From: Adiantum capillus-veneris
Taxonomy: Eukaryota; Streptophyta; Polypodiopsida; Polypodiales; Pteridaceae
Reading direction: 5' to 3'
Assembly (NCBI GenBank): GCA_014529385.2
Contig: CM043953.1
Span: 73,683,872-73,747,871, forward strand
Length of the DNA: 64,000 nt
Each line of letters starts with the position of its first letter. Within the stretch, counting starts at the first letter, position 1. Below are positions 56,210 through 64,000 of this stretch, piece after piece. The translations under genes and the position numbers were made by a program. The notes under the pieces were generated by a model. The model was not told the origin of the DNA and searched no databases. It saw only the letters and a program-made list of their open reading frames with translations.

Positions 56210-57246
56210 TAGTGTGATGGAGATACTCCCATGATGGAGATATTTCCAGCTACTGTATTGTCAAACAGTACCGGTAGTATATGATGGTGGCTACCAGAAG
56301 CTGAAGCCAATCCCTAACCATTCTTTGTCTCTCGCTAGTCTCTGTGATGTTCTGATAGGTGGTCATATACTTAATACCTGAAAAGGTGCATCCTTTTATT
56401 TCATGAAGGTCGATGTTATCTCTGTTGAGCAACCTACTTGGTACATAGTTTTCTTCATGAAAGAATGTGTTATTCAGAAATGATGACTTTTGCCTTAGCT
56501 TTGAATCTTTATTAGGCATGAATAATGTGTATTTTATGTCAAGCAATGTGTGTACTATAATGGCCTTTTCTTGCCCCCCTTCCATGTTTTTCTACATTAC
56601 AATGCAAGCATAAACTTGCTCTGATCTTCACAAGAATATGGAATAGTGACAAATAATCAGGATGCTTTGGTGGGCCTTATAAAGGAATTAGAAAATAAAG
56701 GGGATCCAATATCAAATAAGGGACAAGATGACATTGAGGAATTCCGAAAATGCTGAAAAATTGATTCCTTTTTTGCCTGTTATCTCAACATATCACGTGA
56801 GCTGGAAACTTTTCTAGTCCACCTTTACCTTTGCACTGCTTTTATGCATGAATACTTTTGGTAGAAGGTTGGAAATTTTTGTCGTCTTATTTGCTTGCCG
56901 ACAATTTATGATGCCACCACATATTGAAGAGAAATAACTATGCACTTGAATCTTTTCCCCCTCTGTCACTTTCCTCCATAACTTGTATGAATAGCCCTCT
57001 TTTTCAAGTTTAAAACAACAGAATGTCTTCCTTGTAGGTCACAAGACAAATCCTTCTCTACACCACTGCCCAACACCTAGAAAACGTGTTCATTTCAAAG
57101 TCTTCTCACAAATAGCATATGGAGAGATTCAATTGCCCAGGATTCTTGGGCTCTTATGCAACCAAGAAGAAGGAAGAAAGACATGTATTTAGGTCTTGTT
57201 GAACATGAAGAGTATTAGGTTTTAGAACTGAAACTAATTAGAGAAG
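56210..57246. other. region downstream of HPRT
   Basis: AT-rich, no recognisable gene. An AATAAA at 56694-56699 could serve as poly-A signal but is not specially placed. The region ends at the TGTTGG start of the copia LTR. Confidence 0.45.
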
Positions 57247-57711
57247 TGTTGGTGCAGCACGGGCTGATCCACAAGGATGTAAAGCCAAGTTGGAGATGTG
57301 TCACAATGCGATAAGTCCCAAGTGCACTCGCATCTTTCTATTTTTGATAAAGGTCATATAATCGTCCAGAATTTCCCAAGGAGCACCAACAACGGGCCTC
57401 ATCTTAAATGTTATTGGAGATATTTTTCCTTATGAAGAATTGGAGTATAAAGCCTAATTGCACATCTAATCACTTGAATCTGTATGTGCATTGAGCGAGA
57501 ACTCAGTATTTGTAGAGAATGCTCTTATGAGAAGGTTATGGCTACCTAAATAATAGTAAAGCCCCTAGAAATCTGCAAAATAGCAAAGTGCCCAAAAATT
57601 GAGACAAAGGACCGAAATAGGGCCAAAAGCCTATGCAAAATGTTTATGTAGGTTCGATGTTGTGATATGCAACCTAGGGTGCTACCATTTGGTGATGATA
57701 TATCTCCAACA
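57247..57711 (-). repeat. 3' LTR of the copia element (proposed)
   Basis: Begins TGTTGG and ends CCAACA, a 6-base inverted end pair usual in LTRs. On the minus strand GACGGGGAGG directly precedes it, a polypurine tract. Only one LTR is visible. Confidence 0.65.
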
Positions 57712-59870
57712 CCTCCCCGTCAACGCCAGATGGGTGGTCCAACTCCACATCTGTGAAGAAGATATTCTAGTTAGGGTCTAGAGACTTGGAGAGAAGATCT
57801 ACAAGATTGTCAATGGTGGGACAATATACCAAGCTGATACAACCATTCTCAATGTAATGTTGAACAAAGTCAGTGTGTTTACTCTGGCCACGAACAATAG
57901 GATTATGTGCTAGAGCAATTATACTTTGAGAATCTGAATATATATTGGTAAGACATGAAGGTGCAATGGCAAGATGCTCCAAAATTTGTAGAAGCTATAA
58001 AGCTTTAGTGATAGTGTCTAGATAAGGCGGATACTCAACGTCGATGGAAGAAGATGCAGTGGTCATTTGCTTCTGACATTTCCATGAGATGAGAGATTCA
58101 TCAAAGAGAGAGAAACAATCAATAGTTATAGCCCTATCGAAATAATAGAGCTCCATGCCATTGAGAGAGATAAGGGTGATTAAAAAACTGACTCAAAATA
58201 TGTCATTGCAATTATCAGGTCATGTGTTGACCACAAATAATATAGAAACAATAAGATGCCCGTACACCATGGCATCCACCAAAGGAGTATCATGAACCTT
58301 GGATAACTTGGAATTTGGATCCATAAGACAAGAAATGGGAGAGCAATTTTCTAAACCATGTGTAACAATTTTGAACATACTTCTTTTGAGAAATGAAAAT
58401 GCCATCAGGAGTCTGCACTATAGATAAACCAAGGAAATAATGCAAGAAACCAAGCTATGTCATAGCAAAGGTAGACATAAGTTGAGTCTTCATCGAGTCT
58501 TCATCCAACCAACAAGATCCTCCTCTGAAATTGAGAAAATTATCTCAAACACATACAAGAGAATGATACAAATATCACCATCTTTGAGAAGTACATAAAG
58601 GTTAACATCTTTATGGCATCACTCAGAACTCAAACAAATCAAAAAGCTATCCATCTTTTGATATCAAGCCCTTTGTGCCTACTTGAGACCATACGATGCT
58701 TTCCAACAAGCAAACATGATCTTCGAAATCATCTTTAGGAAAACTAGGCGGTTGTTCCACATCAACTTCCTCCTCCAAATCACCATTCAAGAATGTAGAC
58801 TTGACATCCATATGCTAAATAGGCCATCCATAATGTGTAACAAGTGAAGTCTCAAGACGTATAGTAGTGAATTGTGCAATGGGAGCAAGAGTCTCATCAA
58901 AGTTGATACCTTCCTTTGAACATACCTTTAAGAAACAAGATGAGCCATTGGAATGAAGTTTCACTTTGAGTAAGCACTTCACACTAATTAATTAATTGTG
59001 GGATGGACGTAGAATAAGCTTCCAAGTATCATTGGCCTCAATAGAAGACATGTCAGCTATCATAGCCTCTCTCCAAGGAGGGAGAGTCATAGCATCCTCT
59101 TCAAATCTGGTTCATCCACCTGTGACATCCAAAAAGCATAATTCACTTGCAGGGAACTATGAGTCACCCGATTAGTAAGAACTTGCTCTCAGTTTGGTAA
59201 AATCCAGGAGACAAAAATCTCAAAGTAGAGTGCAAACCCATCTAAGAGGATCCTTGGATTTCACATGTGTGGTAGAGGATATGGGAGTAGAAGTACCACC
59301 AATATCAACTCACACATAGGGTGTGGGAATAGCTGATGTAGAGGGAGAGGATGTCGATGATGGAGAGGGTGAAGAGGAATCAATAATATGGGTAGGAGGG
59401 GTCATGGTAGTGGCATGGGGTGGAGGTGGCAGGGAGGCTCACCCATCCCAACATGTTGGAATGGGTCAATATCAACATGGGATGAAGAAGCTCTAATAGA
59501 GTCAAAACTAAATTATCGTAGAACAATATCCTCCAAAGAAGGATCCAAAGACAAAATCCCTTGAGTGAGAGGCATAACCACAAAAGATCATCTCTTTGGA
59601 CTTAGTATCCAAAGTCATCCTCTTCTTTGATGGAACATGAACATGAGCGACATAATAAAAAACATGAAGATGTGAATAGTAGTTTACGACTTGTAAATAT
59701 CTCCTCTGGGCCAATTCTATCGTAATCAATTTTACACCAAGCAACAACATCCTTTTTTTTCATCCAATAATCACCTACAATAGGATCACAACTTAATTGA
59801 TAATCGGGGTGGGTCCATTGGAGAGCTTTTACACACAACCTCTTTTTCTACACTAGTTGGTGGATGCCAT
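57712..59870 (-). pseudogene. copia pol: integrase end, RT, RNase H
   Basis: RNase H (57982-57767): YSDSQSIIALAHNP, SKHTDFVQHYI, DNLVDLLSKSL. RT (about 58950-58500): FDETLAPIAQFTTIRLE, DVKSTFLNGDLEEEV, EQPPSF. Where the catalytic YVDD is expected the frame gives ILLYVFEIIFS, so both Asp are lost. Integrase end (about 59640-59560): KKRMTLDTKSKEMIFCGY. Many stops lie between the pieces. These are copia-specific motif wordings, different from the gypsy elements on the left. Confidence 0.82.
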
Positions 59871-60026
59871 ACAAAAAATCATCCACTTTGGAATCCAATT
59901 TCGGATTTGAAAGCAGTCTATCCCATGGACTCTATTTTCCAAGGCCTTCAAGTCCCGAGGTCCCCTCAAGGGGAGATTTACCACAAAGTGAATTAAAGCT
60001 CTCTTCTTTGGTAAGTTCACACAACA

Positions 60027-60139
60027 AAGCTCAAACTTTTCTCTTTCTACTTATAACAGTGTTCCCCCATAAATAAAAAACAAAGCTCAAACTTTTCTCT
60101 TTCTGCTTATAACAGTGTTCCCCCATAAATAAAAAAAGG
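60027..60139. repeat. 57-bp tandem duplication
   Basis: Copies start at about 60027 and 60084, each ending CCCATAAATAAAAAA; one base differs (CTACTT against CTGCTT). Confidence 0.85.
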
Positions 60140-60251
60140 TAAAATTCTTGCAACAAGCCCTTTCTCATGGCTTTTGTAAAGACACGAAGAAACTTTCAAC
60201 AATACTTTTTTTTTTTTTCAAACTTACAATAAAGATGGAAATTTCTTAATT

Positions 60252-60254
<3 letters not shown>

Positions 60255-60336
<82 letters not shown>

Positions 60337-60347
60337 ACCCACCCACC
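60255..60347. repeat. TC/AC compound microsatellite
   Basis: (TC)n about 60257-60297, (AC)n about 60299-60333, then three CCCA units. Confidence 0.95.
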
Positions 60348-60483
60348 TAACTTGAGCATCCAGGCACACCTCAACAAATATAAATTCATGTTACTCAATT
60401 TTGTAATAATTTAGTGGTATTGATCTTGGAAGGAGCTCACACATCATTTTCATAGGTTTCTAAGACTGTCCACCATTAGCATT

Positions 60484-60720
60484 ATGGGAGAGAAAGATTT
60501 CAAGAACTTTAAAGGCAAGGGATTTGACGTGTGGAAAACTAGGATGCATGGTTATCTCATGAAGAAATTGTGGAGTATCATCAACATATCACTAGATAAA
60601 CAACTTGAACTTAACCCCACATATACTAGAGCTGCACCCTCTAAAATCAATGAGCAACTTTAAGCTAAAGATAAACAAGCATTGAACAAGAACTTGATAT
60701 CCGCTACAAACGGGAGTGTG
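60484..60720 (+). pseudogene. copia-type gag N-terminus fragment
   Basis: MGEKDFKNFKGKGFDVWKT, then RMHGYLMKKLWSII: the pattern of a small substrate-like start with F-x-x-W and YL...LW found at the N-terminus of copia Gag (UBN2/DUF4219 type). A TAA near 60661 interrupts it and the match fades after 60720. It is on the opposite strand to the copia element at its left, so it comes from another insertion. Confidence 0.6.
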
Positions 60721-61342
60721 GAGTGCCTTGCAAATACGTAAAATAACATGCTATAATGCATAAAATGATAAATCAGCATACTTGAATCGTCGTACACACA
60801 CATGATCAAGATATACGCACACATTGAGAAAAAGAGCGCGAGAGAGAGTAGGTGAAACCGTGCAGGTGCACCTCCTAGAGCGGAGTGCTACACCGGCACC
60901 GCGAGAAAGAAGAGAAGAGAGGAGAGAAGAAATACACAAGCACCGGGTGCAATCTCCCCCGTGCAAGAGTGAGCATTTTCCTCTTGTACGTATTTACTTA
61001 TAGATTTTTGAATGCTCAAAAATGAATACACATTGCCGGCCAGACAGAAAGTGACTATAGCTCACAAAGAGATCTTTAATAATACAAGATAATGAATCTG
61101 CTATCATTTACACATTCTATAGAGCAACTGTGCATTTTCCACCAGTCAGCTGCATTAAATAACAAATTATCAATTTCATTACATACCTCTCCGTCAAAAA
61201 GCAACTGCCCTCAGTTGCGAAAATAAGGATCTGCAAACCATATTTGTAAAAAACAATGATTAGTGTTGTGTGTCAGAAAAATCACATACTAAAAGAAAAA
61301 ATTTATGAAACTAAACAACATGGCTTATGCCTGCTGTCATCT

Positions 61343-61392
61343 ACATATTACTTATTCTAGTGTCCCATACCACTAGAATAAGTAGTATATGT
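61343..61392. repeat. inverted repeat (hairpin)
   Basis: CTTATTCTAGTG (61351-61362) and CACTAGAATAAG (61371-61382) pair perfectly around an 8-base loop; the arms go on imperfectly outward (ACATATTA / TAGTATATGT). It might be a tiny MITE remnant; no duplication was seen. Confidence 0.7.
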
Positions 61393-61615
61393 CATACCCT
61401 GATAAATCAGAATATCATTGGTCAGACTCATCATTCAATAAATCAAGTCTCATCAATCTCAAGTCCAATACCATAAAATATTACCGCGATAGAAAATCAT
61501 CATATATCAATTCCAAATCCAAATCCAAATATCTACTAACATATACCCGGGAAACAAAAGCATGCTAGGGACAATGGTGGCTAGCTGGCTAGCCACTATA
61601 GCATGATTTTGTGAG

Positions 61616-61860
61616 CAGTGTTGCCTAGATTGGTGAATCTACACCAATAAGACGTGTTGCCTAAATCAGTGAATCTGCACTAATGCTGCCTAAATTGAAA
61701 AATCTACATTTGGTTTTGTTTAAAAATCATGAATCTATAGTTTTTTGTCGTGCTGCTGCCTAAATCGATGAATTTGCATTGACAAGTGGTGTTGACTAAA
61801 TCGACAAATCTACACCAAAATGAGCATTGACACACTGCCTAAATCGGCAAATATGTGTAC
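61616..61860. repeat. degenerate TGCCTAAATC repeat
   Basis: About six to seven diverged copies of a roughly 35-45 bp unit of the type TTGCCTAAATCGGTGAATCT followed by GCACCAA. Spacing is irregular. No known family recognised. Confidence 0.65.
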
Positions 61861-63188
61861 ATGTGACCAATGCACTAGACAAGGCATAAAAGAGAAACAT
61901 ATTTACTATTTGTTTGACACAATTTTGGAGTATAGAAAAGTACTTACAAACTGTTGTTCATGAATCCAAAATCCGTGAGCTGATGTGAGGAGCTACAAAG
62001 CTTAATGACAAATCATTTCCACAAAAATGTAAGTAGGAGCCAACATGCGAGGAGTGTTTGATTCCATAGCGTATAAGATAATACTGACAAACAAATTATG
62101 AAAAAGAGTAGTGATGCATTTGATGTACGTACGTGGAGGATATACACTATTTAAATTTATAAAATATAACAATAAGATGTATAACAATAAGCCCTACAAA
62201 TGAGGTCATGACTTTTTATAACGTCAATTGATGAAATAAATCAAAAAAAGGTGTCATTGTCATACAAGTTGCAAAAAGTGGTCACATGCCAAGTTTACAG
62301 TAGGGGTGTTGTATAGCGGGAATTCTTGGGTCTTTGGTCAAATATAATTTTAAAACGTAGCATAATTTAAAGGATTGACCAATATTTACTGATATGAATG
62401 ACGAGGTTGCTAAATTGAGGAACAAATTCTCACGTCAATCATGTTTTGATAGAGTTAGTTACACTATTCAAGTCAGTAAGATTGAAGGACTCATTGATGA
62501 AGTATGGAGCGCTTCCCAAATGGTCCTTATGCATATCTAAAAGTGTGTTTAAACGTGACTAAACTTTCTTTAACTACCACCATATCTATGAGCTCCTTGG
62601 AAGTGAGACCCTGAGGAATTTCTTTAATTGAAGCCAAATGGAGCTCCACCTTATATTTTAGACAAACTACCAAGGATATCACAAGCGCCTAAGAAGAAAC
62701 TGTTTCTCACAAAAATACAACACAAACAACAAGAATTCACTAGATATTGCTTGGGTAAAAAAATAAAATTAAGTAAAGTGAAAGATTGAAACTAAAATTC
62801 TAAAATCGTCGGAGTAAACCATGATTATCGTTGTCACTGCCCGACATTGTCGGTGAAAGTATTGCACTGGTTGCCGAAGAACTTCATCAATGTTCGCCGC
62901 TATAAGTAGCGGTATTGGGAGGGGGGAGACAGAGAACAAAAATGAAATGAAATGTTATATTACTTGTCTTCAAAAGGCCATGGGATCAAGCTCATGCAAT
63001 CCTTATGGATCTAATACAATGTTTGAGTACAATATGAAGTAAAATAAAAGCTAAATAAGGGACATCAATGTCTAAGGTTGGCGGCATCGACGCTGTTCAA
63101 GAAAGTATTGCAGCGATCGCTACAGAGCTCCGTCAATGGTCGCCGCTGAAGAGCTTCTTCAATGCCACTTCTGTATGCACTCGTAATG

Positions 63189-63190
<2 letters not shown>

Positions 63191-63258
<68 letters not shown>
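63191..63258. repeat. (GA)n microsatellite
   Basis: About 34 uninterrupted GA units; a second run of about 19 units lies at 63317-63354, just before the L35 pseudogene. Confidence 0.95.
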
Positions 63259-63262
<4 letters not shown>

Positions 63263-63313
63263 TGAAGAGATTCAACAATTTCCGCCTCTGTAATTAGCCG
63301 TATTGAGAGGGGG

Positions 63314-63358
<45 letters not shown>

Positions 63359-63390
63359 AGAAGTTGATGAAGCTTGCAGAAGAGAAGTCC

Positions 63391-63717
63391 ATGGCTATGG
63401 CAGTGACAACGTCACGTGCGACATCTTTTGTAGCGGTTATTCCTATTCCTAAGCTGAGTACTTGCTTCAAGGGCCTCTCTCTACAAGTGGAGCAGTGCCC
63501 CGCTATCTTTGGCCCTCTCTCCACCTCCTCGCAGGGTTCTCCCCTTCCCATTGTGTCCCAAAAAAAGAACTACAAGACGAAGATGCACCAGGCTTCCGCC
63601 AAGCGATCCAGAGTTATTGGCAATGGAAAAATCATGTGTAGAAGAGCATGAGAACAACATTTGTTGTGGAAGAAGAACACCTAGAGAAAGAAGCGTCTGT
63701 CAAAGATGGCCCTTGTA
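63391..63717 (+). pseudogene. RPL35: plastid ribosomal protein L35 (bL35c), broken copy
   Basis: bL35 is a small basic protein of the plastid large ribosomal subunit, made in the nucleus and imported. MAMAVTTSRATSFVAV at 63391 looks like the start of a plastid transit peptide, and KMHQASAKRSRVIGNGKIMC (63580-63639) matches the bL35 core (K-T-H-K-A-S-A-K-R-F pattern). It breaks at a TGA (63649-63651) where the family has Gly; after it the same frame goes on as EQHLLWKKNT, a TAG (63682-63684) for Lys, then RKKRLSKM. Transit peptide and core are continuous with no intron, which suggests a processed copy, or a normal gene whose sequence has decayed. Other bases after 63717 do not fit. Confidence 0.75.
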
Positions 63718-64000
63718 GAGAGGGAAGGGGGTTTGGTTGGAGTGGATGATGGTGTGCATGGAAGAGTTGACAAAGACAAGAGGGGCTGTGTGTGTGTGAG
63801 TATTATTGGTGTGGCCACCAACAGTGAAAAGGTGAGAGAGATTTGACGAAGGTAGTGAGATGTTGGGCCTTGGGGTTGTGCATGCATGCAACTTGCAGCC
63901 CCATTAACGAATGGTCGGTGAGAGTGATAGGATTGCATGATAGTGATGGCAGAAAATTGGTGGTGGAAATTTAACACAAGATCTAGACACCATGCAAAAA
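63718..64000. other. window end, nothing recognised
   Basis: Non-coding so far as can be seen; includes a GTGTGTGTGTG run at 63789-63799. Open frames on the minus strand resemble nothing known. Confidence 0.4.

Larger units (their letters stand above)
57247..59870 (-). mobile_element. Ty1/copia element, decayed, 5' end missing
   Basis: Minus strand. A 465-bp LTR lies at the left (57247-57711), followed in element direction by a reversed order RNase H, RT, integrase as one goes right, fitting the copia order IN-RT-RH. Gag, protease and the second LTR were not found on the right. Riddled with stops. Confidence 0.8.
59871..60483. other. non-coding region with repeats
   Basis: Two tandem copies of a 57-bp unit (60027-60139, CTCAAACTTTTCTCTTTCT...) and a (TC)n(AC)n(CCCA)n microsatellite at about 60255-60347. 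No gene. Confidence 0.6.
60721..63190. other. AT-rich non-coding region
   Basis: No gene is recognisable. Noted inside: a 12-bp perfect hairpin at 61351-61382, a degenerate repeat at 61616-61860, and two loosely similar blocks at 62830-62905 and 63080-63155 (GAAAGTATTGCA...GTCGCCGCT). The text GTCAAAAAGCAACTGCCCTC near 61193 is single-copy here. Confidence 0.5.

Noticed and set aside
1..64000. Endogenous pararetrovirus or envelope-bearing retrovirus
   Set aside because: No movement protein, coat protein or envelope gene was seen; chromodomains, LTRs and primer sites fit ordinary retrotransposons.
1..64000. tRNA or rRNA genes
   Set aside because: No cloverleaf-like sequence with A and B boxes and no rRNA segment was noticed; a tRNA scan was not possible.

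Overview
This window is nuclear DNA of a land plant. The evidence is LTR retrotransposons primed by the initiator-methionine tRNA type of site (TGGTATCAGAGC), gypsy chromoviruses, a plant-type HPRT gene end with spliceosomal GT-AG introns, a decayed copy of the plastid ribosomal protein L35 gene, and AAACCCTAA motifs. The species cannot be named from the sequence. Almost the whole window is a pile of transposable elements nested in one another; only two stretches look derived from ordinary host genes.

Layout. 1-2249 is the 3' end of a gypsy element (copy A1). 2654-4499 (minus) is a broken hAT-type transposase. 4944-12268 is a complete but decayed gypsy element of the same family (A2), flanked by GCTTG duplications, with a 496-bp Mutator-type MITE in its 5' LTR. 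13745-17347 is a gag-only gypsy relative (B) in which a 32-bp minisatellite stands where pol should be. 18246-23023 is another gypsy fragment (D: LTR, gag, protease) interrupted by a 2.7-kb non-coding LTR element on the minus strand (E, duplication AAAAG). 25172-43212 is a large gypsy chromovirus (C, duplication CTGCC) whose gag is split by a 10.8-kb tandem array of family A on the minus strand (LTR-internal-LTR-internal-LTR, duplication CCAAC). C itself seems to sit inside a further LTR (G).

44069-54239 is a small non-coding LTR element (F) whose 3' LTR was hit twice by LINEs. LINE-1 (45782-50752) has lost its reverse transcriptase core. LINE-2 (about 50812-54135) belongs to a different type and carries a 139-bp hAT MITE inserted in frame. 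55444-56209 holds the last three exons of a hypoxanthine-guanine phosphoribosyltransferase gene. 57247-59870 (minus) is a decayed copia element. The rest is AT-rich non-coding DNA with microsatellites, a copia gag fragment at 60484, and an L35 pseudogene at 63391-63717.

How the parts relate. No operon or gene cluster is present; the logic is insertion history. Exact target-site duplications at six insertions let the layers be peeled in order, and two of them (the array in C gag, the MITE in LINE-2) can be checked against an open reading frame. Copies A1, A3 and A4 share an integrase deletion absent from A2, which points to a defective subfamily moved by enzymes from elsewhere. No intact autonomous element is visible, and no new defence, metabolic or regulatory system was found.
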